From positions 129,606 through 193,605 of the forward strand of contig NZ_KZ084324.1 in the NCBI RefSeq assembly GCF_002093975.1: a stretch of DNA of 64,000 nt. Direction: 5' to 3'. Both the position numbers and the translations under genes were made by a program. Under the pieces are notes generated by a model. That model had not been told where the DNA came from. It saw only the letters and a program-made list of their open reading frames with translations, and did not search any database. Positions 16,924 to 24,795 of the stretch are shown here, in pieces; the first letter of the stretch is position 1, and each line of letters starts with the position of its first letter. The DNA is from Thermoactinospora rubra. GTDB taxonomy: Bacteria > Actinomycetota > Actinomycetes > Streptosporangiales > Streptosporangiaceae.

Positions 16924-19896
16924 TCAGGACTCGACGACCTGCGCGCCGGCGAGGAGGTCCCTGAGGTCGGCGGCTTCGGGGGCACCGAGCCGGGTGAAGA
17001 TGTCGAGGGCCTGCCGTAGGCAGTCGGCGCTCCGCCCGGCCTCGCCCATGCCCCTGAGCGCCTTTCCCAGCACGGTCAGGGACAGCGCTTCCCCGTAGGG
17101 GTGCCCGATCTCCCTGCTCACCACGAGGGCCTGCTCCGCGTGCCGTACCGCCTCGGGGTAGCGGCCGGCGGCGATGAACGTCTCGGCCAGCCGCGAGCAC
17201 ACCCGCTGCTCCCAGACCCGCTGCCTGCCGGCGCGGAAGAAGGCCAGGCACTCGGCGTGGTGGTGGACGGCCTCGGTGAGGCGGCCGACGCGGGACAGGA
17301 CCATGCCGAGGTGGTAGCGGGCCCGCGCCATGCCCGCGCCGCTGCCGATCTCGGTGAAGATGGCCAGGCCCTTCTCGGCGGCGGCGATGGCGTCCTCGGC
17401 GCGGCCCAGGCCGAGGTGGTCGCGCGCGGAGTAGCTGAGCACCAGCGCCTCGCCCGCCGGCACGCCGTTCTCGCGGTAGTACTTCATCGCCGCGTCGAAG
17501 TACGCCAGCGCCTCGGTGTGGCGGCGCTGGCGGCCGACCACGACGGCCAGGGCGTTGAGGACCTCGCCGGTCACCACCTTCTCGCCGCGGGCCGCCGACA
17601 GCTCGTGGACGATGCGGAACTGCTCCTCGGCCTCGGTCAGCCGGTTCGCGCCGAACAGCACCCGGCCGAGCACGTAGCGGGCGCGCAGCTCGCCGGCCTG
17701 GTCGCCGATGCGCCGGGCGGCGGCCAGCACGGCGCGGCTGGTCAGGTCGAACTCGCGCGTGTGGGTGCCCGACTCCAGCAGCGGCTCCATCGCCACGAGC
17801 ATGTCGCCGGCGGGCAGCAGCTGCTCCGCCGTACGGGCCGACTCGGCGGCCTGGTTGATGGCGCCGAACAGCGCGTCGCCCTCGGCGATCAGCCACGCGA
17901 CGGCGTCGTCGACGGAGGAGAAGGCGCGCCCGCTGCCGACCACCACGAGGTTGTCGGCGATCATGCTGCCCTCGTAGGCGAGCCGGTGGGCGGACTGCGC
18001 CGAGGCCAGGTAGAAGCCCAGCAGCCGGCGCAGCGCGAGGGTCCTGGCCTGGGGCCGCTCCTCCTTGTCGGCCACGCGGCGGGCGAAGAGCCTGAGCAGG
18101 TCGTGGAAGCGGTAGCGGCCGGGCGCGGGCGCCTCCAGCAGGCTGGCGTCGACCAGCGACTCCAGGACCTGCTCGGCCTCCGCGAGGCTGAGCGACAGGA
18201 GCGCGGCGGCGGCCTCGATGCCGATGTCGACGCCGGCGGGCAGGGACAGCAGGCGGAAGGCGCGGGCCTGGGCCGGGGCCAGCTGCCCGTAGCCGAGCGC
18301 GAAGGTGGCCTCCACGGCCAGGTTGCCCACGCGCAGCTCGTCGAGCCGGTGCTGCTCGTCGGCGAGCCTGGGCACGATCGAGGCGACCGTCCACGAGGGC
18401 CGGGCCGCGAGCCGGGCGGCCACGATGCGGACGGCCAGGGGGAGGAAGCCGCAGGCGGCGACCACGTCCATGGCGGCGGCCCGCTCGGCGGCCACGCGCT
18501 CGGGCCCCGCGACGGACGCGAAGAGCTGGAGCGCCTCGTCCGGCTCCATGACGTCGAGGTCGAACAGCCGGGCGGCGGGCAGGTCGGCCAGCTTGGTGCG
18601 GCTGGTGACGAGCGCCGCGCAGCCGGGGGAGCCGGGCAGGAGCGGCACCACCTGCGAGGCGTCCCGGGCGTTGTCGAGCAGCACCAGGACGCGGCGGTCG
18701 GCCACCAGCGAGCGGAACAGCGCCGAGCGTTCGGCCAGCCCCTCCGGGATGACGTCGGGCGGGATGCCGAGGGCGCGGAGGAACGCGCCGAGCGCCGACT
18801 CCGGCGCGGTCGGGTCGTCGGTGTAGCCGCGCAGGTCGGCGTACAGCTGCCCGTCGGGGAAGGCGTCGCCGCAGGCGTGGGCCACGTGGACGGCCAGGGT
18901 GGTCTTGCCGACGCCGCCGATGCCGCAGATGGCCGCGACCGGGACGCCGTCACCCGGTTGCCCGCACAGCAGCGACCGCAGCCGCTGGGCCATCTCGCGG
19001 CGGCCGGTGAAGTCCTGCACGGCGGCGGGGAGCTGGGCGGGCCGGGGCAGCTCGGGGACGACCGGGACGGCCTCCTCGGGCGGCGCGGCCTCCTCCTGGG
19101 CCTCCTCGGCGGGCGGCGCGGCGGCGGCCAGGGCCGGGTCGGCGTTGAGGATGCGCTGGTGCAGCGCGGTCAGCTCGGGCCCGGGCTCGACGCCGAGCTC
19201 GTCGATGAGCGCCTGCCGGGTCTCGGTGAACACCGCCAGGGCGTCGCCCTGCCGTCCGCACCGGTAGTAGGCGAGCATGAGCTGGGCGCGCAGCCGTTCC
19301 CGCAGCGGGTGGTCGGCGGTCAGGGCGATCAGCTCGGAGACGACCTTGGCGTGGTTGCCCAGCTCCAGGTCGACGTCCATGAGGGTCTCGACGGCGGCGA
19401 GCCTGCGCTCGGCGAGCCGGTCACGCTGGTGCTCGGCGTAGGGGCCGACGGCCCCGGCCAGCGGCTCGCCCTCGAACAGCGCCACCGCCTCGCGCAGTGC
19501 CTTCGCCGCCGCGCCGAGCCGTCCGGCCCTGCGCGCGGCCTCGGCGTCGGCCAGCAGGCGCTCGAAGCGCGTCAGGTCCAGGGAGCCCTCCGGGAGCCGC
19601 AGGGCGTACCCGCGGCCGACGGAGGTCAGCAGCTCGGGACGGGACCGCGCGGGCCGCTCGGGCTCCAGGACGGTCCTGAGCCTGGAGACGTAGGTGCGCA
19701 GGGCCCCCAGGGCGCGCGGGGGCGCGTCCTCGCCCCACACGGCGTCGATGAGCTCCGTGGGGGTGACCGCGCGGCCCTCGCGGAGCAGCAGCACCCCGAG
19801 GATGGAACGCTGCAGCGGCGTGCCGAGGTCCAGTTCGACGTCGTCACGCCATGCCCGGATGGGACCGAGTACGGCGAACCTCAACCCTGCAGCCAT
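16924..19896 (-). CDS. AfsR/SARP family transcriptional regulator (HTH-BTAD-NB-ARC-TPR)
   Basis: Large regulator of 990 residues. In order: OmpR-type winged helix (about 5-100, FAVLGPIRAWRDDVELDLGTP ... TYVSRLRTVLEPE ... GRGYAL), BTAD domain (about 105-250), an acidic linker, an NB-ARC ATPase with Walker A GIGGVGKT (325-332), Walker B VLVLLDNARD and TSRTKLADL, then TPR repeats from about residue 620 to the end. SARP proteins activate antibiotic clusters by binding direct repeats near the -10 box; the ATPase/TPR part integrates signals. The ATG at 19896 has GGAG 9 nt upstream. No biosynthetic cluster is in the window, so targets may be distant, apart from the flanking repeat blocks described separately. 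Confidence 0.93.
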   Translation of the reverse strand: MAAGLRFAVLGPIRAWRDDVELDLGTPLQRSILGVLLLREGRAVTPTELIDAVWGEDAPPRALGALRTYVSRLRTVLEPERPARSRPELLTSVGRGYALRLPEGSLDLTRFERLLADAEAARRAGRLGAAAKALREAVALFEGEPLAGAVGPYAEHQRDRLAERRLAAVETLMDVDLELGNHAKVVSELIALTADHPLRERLRAQLMLAYYRCGRQGDALAVFTETRQALIDELGVEPGPELTALHQRILNADPALAAAAPPAEEAQEEAAPPEEAVPVVPELPRPAQLPAAVQDFTGRREMAQRLRSLLCGQPGDGVPVAAICGIGGVGKTTLAVHVAHACGDAFPDGQLYADLRGYTDDPTAPESALGAFLRALGIPPDVIPEGLAERSALFRSLVADRRVLVLLDNARDASQVVPLLPGSPGCAALVTSRTKLADLPAARLFDLDVMEPDEALQLFASVAGPERVAAERAAAMDVVAACGFLPLAVRIVAARLAARPSWTVASIVPRLADEQHRLDELRVGNLAVEATFALGYGQLAPAQARAFRLLSLPAGVDIGIEAAAALLSLSLAEAEQVLESLVDASLLEAPAPGRYRFHDLLRLFARRVADKEERPQARTLALRRLLGFYLASAQSAHRLAYEGSMIADNLVVVGSGRAFSSVDDAVAWLIAEGDALFGAINQAAESARTAEQLLPAGDMLVAMEPLLESGTHTREFDLTSRAVLAAARRIGDQAGELRARYVLGRVLFGANRLTEAEEQFRIVHELSAARGEKVVTGEVLNALAVVVGRQRRHTEALAYFDAAMKYYRENGVPAGEALVLSYSARDHLGLGRAEDAIAAAEKGLAIFTEIGSGAGMARARYHLGMVLSRVGRLTEAVHHHAECLAFFRAGRQRVWEQRVCSRLAETFIAAGRYPEAVRHAEQALVVSREIGHPYGEALSLTVLGKALRGMGEAGRSADCLRQALDIFTRLGAPEAADLRDLLAGAQVVES

Positions 19897-19993
19897 GCCG
19901 CCGTCTCCATGCGTTAATGGGAATTTTTGTGACCAAATGATAGGCCGTGGCATGCCTGACACCTAGGCAGGCGTCTGCCGCTTCATCGAAGCG

Positions 19994-20047
19994 TTGATTG
20001 GTCTTTGATTTGCCGTCAAGCGCCCGGGGCGATGCTCTATGGCAGGC
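19994..20047 (+). promoter_or_regulatory. SARP-type direct-repeat promoter block B (TTGATT x2, 11-bp period)
   Basis: TTGATT at 19994-19999 and again at 20005-20010 is followed by GTCAAG (20015-20020), then GCTCTATGGCAGGC at 20034-20047. This parallels block A (16674-16717): the same CGTTGATTG start, the same gap of 14 bases before the -10-like element, and the same TGGCAGGC end. It lies about 100 bases upstream of and divergent from the SARP gene, and points away from it. Confidence 0.45.
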
Positions 20048-20137
20048 GGGCATGGTCCCACGGGGGCGGCCATGCCCTTCACATAGCCCTCCACGGGGAA
20101 TACGACGGAAGGCCCCGCCCGGACGGGCGGGGCCTTC
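20041..20137 (+). ncRNA. Candidate SARP-controlled small RNA (hairpin plus terminator)
   Basis: From the predicted start at GGCAGGC (20041) the roughly 97-base transcript would contain a first stem GGGCATGG (20048-20055) / CCATGCCC (20070-20077) and end in a strong terminator (20108-20137). The interval holds no ORF of normal length; ATGCCCTTCACATAG encodes only four residues. Promoter-like block, first hairpin and terminator occur in the right order and spacing for an sRNA or leader-only transcript. It is not confirmed. Confidence 0.35.
20108..20137. terminator. Bidirectional intrinsic terminator
   Basis: GAAGGCCCCGCCC (20108-20120) pairs perfectly with GGGCGGGGCCTTC (20125-20137) over a GGAC loop, a 13-bp stem. 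It ends the minus-strand acetyltransferase gene (stop at 20155) and any rightward transcript from 20041. Confidence 0.85.
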
Positions 20138-20154
20138 TGGGTGGAAACGGGGTC

Positions 20155-20800
20155 TCAGGCGGCCTCGACGAGGCCCAGCCGCTGGGCCAGGCGATCTCGG
20201 ATCGCCGGCCATTCCTCGCGCAGAATCGAGTAGAACGCGGTATCTCGGACCGTGTCGTCGGCGCCGCGGCTTTCGGCGCGCCGCACCCCGTCGAAGTGGG
20301 CGCCGATCCCTTCGATGGCGGCCCTGGACCGGACGTTTCGCACGTCTGCCTTGAGCGTGATGCGGTGGACGTTCCACGTGTCGAAGGCGAGCGAGAGCAG
20401 CAGGAACTTGCTCTCCCGGTTCACACCCGTGCCCTGGGCCGATGCGGCCAGCCAGGTGTAGCCGATGTCCGCCACGGACGGGACCTCGCCCACCGCGCCA
20501 CGGGAACCGGGAGGCCAGGGCATGGGGCCCTGCCAGTACTCCAGGTTCATCAGACGGGTGGCACCGACGATGCGGTCGGTGTTCAGCCACCGGATGGCGA
20601 AGGGCACCGTGAGGCCCTCCGCCTGCTCAGCCAGCGCGGCCTCCACGTAGGAGACCATCTCGTCCCGGCCGTTCGGGACGCGAGTGAAGCCATACGTGCT
20701 GCGGTCTTCACTCGACGCGGCGACGAGGTCATCGACCGCCGCGAGGCTGAGAGGTTCCAGGCGCACGAAGCGCCCGGACAAGGTGACAACTGCGGGCATG
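20155..20800 (-). CDS. GNAT family acetyltransferase (RimJ/RimL-like)
   Basis: About 214 residues, typical length for the RimL-like branch that acetylates protein N-termini or amino-sugar antibiotics. The core is RFVRLEPLSLAAVDDLVAAS, IRWLNTDRIVGATRLMNLEYW, ADIGYTWLAASAQGTGVNRESKFLLLSLAFDTWNVHRITLK (acetyl-CoA loop Q/A-GTGVN), VRNVRSRAAIEGIGAHFDGVRR and TAFYSILREEW. The ATG at 20800 (MPAVVTLSGRFVRLEP) is preferred over a GTG five bases upstream; no clear ribosome binding site is visible. It converges on the small-RNA region with a shared terminator. Confidence 0.88.
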
Positions 20801-20863
20801 AGCACATGATGGGGGTTGCGCGGCGCGCTCGGTACCAGCTACCGGACCACAGATTTCGCGAGA

Positions 20864-22102
20864 TTAGGCAAACACCCGGTTATCGCAGGTCAAAGCCATC
20901 AGACCGGCCGACAGGAAGTCCAGGTTGTCGCGGATCCAGGGCAGCTGCAGCGGGTCGCCGGCCTCCAGGGCCTCCAGGCGCTGCTCGGCGGTCTCGCCGT
21001 ACAGCAGGCTCGTGGCCACCCGCACCCGGGCCGCCTGCGGGTCGTCGCCGAAGGCGTGGCCGGGCAGGACGCCGATGCCGTGCTCGTCGAGGAGGATCTT
21101 GGCGATCTCGGCGGAGCCGCCCCTGCCCAGGTAGCCGAAGTCGGGGTACATGTAGAAGCCGCCGTGCGGCCTGGCCACGGGGATGCCGGCGCGGATGAAC
21201 CTCTGGTGGACGTTCCGCGCGACGATGCCGTGGAGCCGCCGGCTGCGCGCCACCCGCTCGACGAGCTCGGGCGGCTCTGCGAAGGCGTAGGCCGCCGCCT
21301 CCTGGACCGGCGCGGCGGGAGCGGACCAGATCTCGCTGGCCACCGCCAGCATGTTCCTGCGCATCGCCTCCAGGGGCATGCGCGCCACGCCGATGCGCCA
21401 GCCGCCCAGCGCCAGGCTCTTGCTCAGCCCGGTGGTCACGACGGTGCGCTCGGGCGCCGGCTCGGCCGGCGAGAGGTACGGCTCGGCCGGGTCGTGGACG
21501 AGGTCGCGGTAGATCTCGTCGGAGATGATGACCAGGTCCAGCTCGCGGGCCACGCGCACCAGGCGCTCGATCGTGCCCGGCGGGGCCAGCAGGCCGGTGG
21601 GGTTGTCGGGCAGGGTCACCAGGACCGACCGCACGTCACGGCCCTGGGATCGCGCCTGCCGTACGGCTTGCGCCACGCGGTCGGGGTCGGGCACGCCGCC
21701 CTCGCCAGGAGGCGGCGGCACCATGATCGCCCGGGAGCCCACGAGGTCTGCCTGGGCGGCGTAGCTGACCCAGCTCGGCTTGGTCAGCACGATGTCGCCG
21801 CCGATGACCAGCAGCAGGCCGTACAGCAGCGCCTTGCTGCCGGGCCCGCAGACCACCTGGTCGGGATCGGTGAGCAGCCCCCGTCGGGTCCAGTAGCCCG
21901 CCGCCGCCGCGCGCAACTCGGCCGCCCCCGCGACCGGTCCGTAGCTGTTGCGCCCCGAGGCCGCGACGAGCCGGTCGCGCAGCGCCGGGTGAACGGGCAG
22001 GCCCGCCTCGCCGAAGGCGAGGTTCAGCACGCGTTCCCCGGCGCGGCGTCGTCGTTCGATGTCTTCGTTGGCCGCCAGGGTGGCCGACAGCGTCACGCTC
22101 AT
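20864..22102 (-). CDS. PLP-dependent aminotransferase (class I/II)
   Basis: Fold-type I aminotransferase of 412 residues. Visible are NLAFGEAGLPVHPALRDRL, SYGPVAGAAELRAAAAGYW, LVTLPDNPTGLLAPPG (substrate/cofactor Asn in DNPTG), IISDEIYRDL (PLP ring Asp) and the PLP lysine in TTGLSKSLALGGWRIG, then a C-terminal YMYPDFGYLG. This fits aspartate/aromatic or MalY-like aminotransferases; substrate unknown. The ATG at 22102 is used. The LysR gene at 22182 is divergent across 79 bases, a typical LysR-target arrangement, so the aminotransferase is probably its regulated gene. Confidence 0.9.
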   Translation of the reverse strand: MSVTLSATLAANEDIERRRRAGERVLNLAFGEAGLPVHPALRDRLVAASGRNSYGPVAGAAELRAAAAGYWTRRGLLTDPDQVVCGPGSKALLYGLLLVIGGDIVLTKPSWVSYAAQADLVGSRAIMVPPPPGEGGVPDPDRVAQAVRQARSQGRDVRSVLVTLPDNPTGLLAPPGTIERLVRVARELDLVIISDEIYRDLVHDPAEPYLSPAEPAPERTVVTTGLSKSLALGGWRIGVARMPLEAMRRNMLAVASEIWSAPAAPVQEAAAYAFAEPPELVERVARSRRLHGIVARNVHQRFIRAGIPVARPHGGFYMYPDFGYLGRGGSAEIAKILLDEHGIGVLPGHAFGDDPQAARVRVATSLLYGETAEQRLEALEAGDPLQLPWIRDNLDFLSAGLMALTCDNRVFA

Positions 22103-22142
22103 ACTTGTCACGTTCCCACCATGATGGGATACAGGCATCAGC

Positions 22143-22157
22143 ACAAGCGAGGCTTGT
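22143..22157. promoter_or_regulatory. Inverted repeat ACAAGC-GAG-GCTTGT between divergent aminotransferase and LysR genes
   Basis: Perfect 6-bp arms (22143-22148, 22152-22157) around a 3-base spacer lie in the 79-base divergent region. The site may be bound by the LysR protein, although LysR sites usually have a T-N11-A form. Confidence 0.4.
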
Positions 22158-22181
22158 TGTGGGTAGGCGTAAGGAAGTCTG

Positions 22182-23111
22182 ATGCTCGATTTGCGACGTC
22201 TTGCGGTGATAAGGGAATTCGCCCGGCGCGGCAGCATCGCCGCGACCGCGGCCTCGCTCGGTTACAGCCCCTCCGCCGTCTCCCAGCAGCTCGCCGCGCT
22301 GGAACGCGAGGCCGGGGCCGTCCTTCTGGACAGGACCGCGCGCAGCGCGGAGCTGACCGACGCCGGCCGCCGCCTGGTCGAGCACGCCGAACGCATCCTG
22401 GCGATGGTCGAGGAGGCCGAGTCCGACCTGTCGGCGCACGCGGCCACCCCCTCGGGCCGGGTGACCGTGACGGCCTTCCCCACCGCCGCGGTGGCCTTCG
22501 CCCCGGCTTTGGCACGTTCCCTGCGCCGCTACAGCCAGCTCACCCTGCGCCTGCGCCAGTCCCGCTCCGGCCGCGGCATGCGCGAGGTGCAGTCGGGCGA
22601 GGTGGACATCGCGCTGATCGACGACTGGTACGGCCGGGCGGCCGGCAGCGAGGGGTTGCGCGTCTTCCCGCTGCTGAGCGACCCGCTGGTGCTCGTCGTG
22701 CCGCGCAGGCACCGGCTGGCGGACCCCGAGGTGCCGCTGGACCTGCACGAGCTGCGCGACGAGCCGTGGATGGCCACGCCGGACGGCGAACCGTCCCGCC
22801 TGGCCGTCGACCGCCTGCTGTCCGACGTGGGCGGCACCCGGCCGACGCCCTGGGAGTTCGAGGGGCTGGGGACCATCCTGTCGCTGGTCGCCAAGGGCAT
22901 CGGCATCGCCGCCGTGCCCGCCCTGGCGCTGGCCGCCGGGGTGCGCGGCATCGCCGTACGCCAGTTCCCCGGCAACCCGGTCGGCCGCGAGGTCCACGCC
23001 GTCGCCCGCGCGTCCTCCGTCAACCGCCCCTCGGTCGCCGTGACGCTGCGCGCGATCCACGTGGCCGCCCGCTATCTGGCCGCGGATCTGGAGCCGGTAC
23101 GGCTAGCCTGA
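22182..23111 (+). CDS. LysR family transcriptional regulator
   Basis: LysR-type regulator of 309 residues. The N-terminal HTH is [42 protein letters not shown] (residues about 4-46), followed by [26 protein letters not shown] and a periplasmic-binding-protein-like effector domain ([39 protein letters not shown]). Start at ATG 22182 with AAGGAAG upstream. It is divergent from the aminotransferase, its probable target. It ends five bases before the rnhB start, so readthrough into rnhB is possible. Confidence 0.93.
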   Translation: MLDLRRLAVIREFARRGSIAATAASLGYSPSAVSQQLAALEREAGAVLLDRTARSAELTDAGRRLVEHAERILAMVEEAESDLSAHAATPSGRVTVTAFPTAAVAFAPALARSLRRYSQLTLRLRQSRSGRGMREVQSGEVDIALIDDWYGRAAGSEGLRVFPLLSDPLVLVVPRRHRLADPEVPLDLHELRDEPWMATPDGEPSRLAVDRLLSDVGGTRPTPWEFEGLGTILSLVAKGIGIAAVPALALAAGVRGIAVRQFPGNPVGREVHAVARASSVNRPSVAVTLRAIHVAARYLAADLEPVRLA

Positions 23112-23115
23112 TGCG

Positions 23116-23811
23116 GTGCCTTCAGTTGCAGGGCCTTTCGACTCCGGGCCTTCCTTCGCCATCGAGCGGCTGCTGACCGCCCGCCCGGGAACCCTCGCCG
23201 CCGGAGTGGACGAGGTCGGCAGGGGCGCCTGGGCCGGTCCCGTCACGGTCTGCGCGGTCGTCACCGACCTGTCCGAGCCGCCCGCCGGGCTGACCGACTC
23301 CAAGCGGCTGTCCCCCGCCCGCCGCGCCGCCCTCGCCCCGCTGATCGAGGAGTGGGCCGCCGGGGTCGGCTACGGCGAGGCCTCCCCCACCGAGATCGAC
23401 ACGCTGGGGATGACCGAGGCGCTGCGCCGCGCCGCACGGCGGGCGCTGGAGGCGCTGCCCGTCCGCCCCGACGTGGTCATCCTCGACGGCTCGCACGACT
23501 ACATCGGCCCGCCCTGGCCGGTGCGCCTGGAGGTCGGGGGCGACGCCGCCAGCGTCTCGGTGGCCGCCGCGTCCGTGCTGGCCAAGGTCCGGCGCGACGC
23601 CTACATGGCCTCCATCGGCCACGACGAGTACGGCTTCGCCGACAACGCGGGCTACCCCTCCCCGGCCCACCAGGCCGCGCTGCGCTCCCTGGGCCCCACG
23701 CCGCACCACCGGCTGTCCTGGTCCTACCTGGACGACCTGCCGGAGTGGCGGCACCTGAAGGTCCACCGGGACCCGCTCGCCGGCGAGGGCCAGCTGTCGC
23801 TGTTCGGCTGA
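23116..23811 (+). CDS. rnhB: Ribonuclease HII
   Basis: Endonuclease that removes RNA from RNA-DNA hybrids and single ribonucleotides in DNA. The 231-residue protein has the catalytic acidic residues in [15 protein letters not shown] (Asp32, Glu33), [12 protein letters not shown] and the later [24 protein letters not shown] region, which is the RNase HII signature. Length matches the family. The start is GTG 23116, immediately after the LysR stop. The luciferase-like gene begins three bases after the stop, suggesting a joint transcript of unrelated functions. Confidence 0.96.
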   Translation: MPSVAGPFDSGPSFAIERLLTARPGTLAAGVDEVGRGAWAGPVTVCAVVTDLSEPPAGLTDSKRLSPARRAALAPLIEEWAAGVGYGEASPTEIDTLGMTEALRRAARRALEALPVRPDVVILDGSHDYIGPPWPVRLEVGGDAASVSVAAASVLAKVRRDAYMASIGHDEYGFADNAGYPSPAHQAALRSLGPTPHHRLSWSYLDDLPEWRHLKVHRDPLAGEGQLSLFG

Positions 23812-23814
23812 GCC

Positions 23815-24795
23815 ATGCGGATCGGCGTCTTCCTCATCGCCGCACAGTTCCCGGGCCGGGAGGCGGGCGAGGTGCTCAGGGACACCGTGGAGGCGGCCGT
23901 GGCCGCCGAGGAGGCCGGATTCGACGACGTGTGGGTGGCCGAGCACCACTTCATGTCCTACGGCGTCTGCCCGTCGGCGGCCACGCTCGCGGCGGTGGTG
24001 ATCGGGCGCACCCGGCGCATCGGCGTCGGCACGGCCGTCAGCGTGCTGTCCACGCAGCATCCCGTCGCGCTGGCCGAGCAGGCGGCCATGCTGCACCACC
24101 TGTCCGGCGGGCGGTTCACGCTCGGCGTCGGGCGCGGCGGCCCGTGGGTGGACCTGGAGGTGTTCGGCACCGGACTGGACCGGTTCGAGCACGGCTTCGC
24201 CGAGTCGCTGGACCTGCTGTGCGCGGCGCTGGACCGGCCACGGGTGGCCGCCGACGGCCGGTTCTTCTCCTTCCGCGAGGTGGAGATGGTGCCGCACGCC
24301 CGCCTCCGGCCGGTCGTGGCGTGCACGTCCGAGCCCACGGTACGGCTGGCGGCCGAGCGCGGCCTGCCCATGCTGCTCGGCATGCACATCGACGACGCCG
24401 GGAAGGCCGAGATGCTGGGCTGGTACGGCCCGGGCGGAGGGCATCTGGCCGCGGCCGTGGCGCACGTGGCCGACTCGACGGCGCAAGCCGTACGGGAGGT
24501 GAAGGAACGCATGCCGCGGTGGCTGGAGCCCGGCCTGGCGGGCTACGTGCCCGTCGACGGCCGGCCGCGGGCGCGGCGCGACGTCGCCTCCTACGTGGAC
24601 TTCCTCACCGGCGTGCACCCGGTGGGCTCGGCCGACCGGTGCGTGGAGGTCATCCTGCGGACGGTCCGCCGCACCGGGCTGCGCCACCTGATCCTCATGG
24701 TCGAGGGCGGCGGGGACGCGGTCGGCACGATCCGGCGGCTGGGCGCCGAGGTGCTGCCGAGGGTCCGGTCAGCCGCCCTTCTTGACGACGTGTAG
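23815..24795 (+). CDS. LLM-class flavin/F420-dependent oxidoreductase
   Basis: Luciferase-like monooxygenase of 326 residues. The TIM-barrel landmarks are AAEEAGFDDVWVAEHHFMSYG (the EHHF element), IGVGTAVSVLSTQHPVALAEQAAMLHHLSGGRFTLGVGRGGP, and a late GLRHLILMVEGGG. It is more luciferase-like than the enzyme at 8192. The substrate is unknown. It follows rnhB by three bases, and its last 27 bases overlap the convergent kinase gene on the other strand. Confidence 0.88.
   Translation: MRIGVFLIAAQFPGREAGEVLRDTVEAAVAAEEAGFDDVWVAEHHFMSYGVCPSAATLAAVVIGRTRRIGVGTAVSVLSTQHPVALAEQAAMLHHLSGGRFTLGVGRGGPWVDLEVFGTGLDRFEHGFAESLDLLCAALDRPRVAADGRFFSFREVEMVPHARLRPVVACTSEPTVRLAAERGLPMLLGMHIDDAGKAEMLGWYGPGGGHLAAAVAHVADSTAQAVREVKERMPRWLEPGLAGYVPVDGRPRARRDVASYVDFLTGVHPVGSADRCVEVILRTVRRTGLRHLILMVEGGGDAVGTIRRLGAEVLPRVRSAALLDDV

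Noticed and set aside
16678..17019. 113-codon plus-strand ORF as a normal gene
   Set aside because: Its first half runs through strong RNA stem-loops and its second half is antisense to SARP. Only the short internal segment is kept as a low-interest finding.
17101..19917. 938-codon plus-strand open frame opposite the SARP gene
   Set aside because: Composition (Gly/Arg/Val/His-rich, no domain) and exact antisense position mark it as a shadow of the SARP gene.
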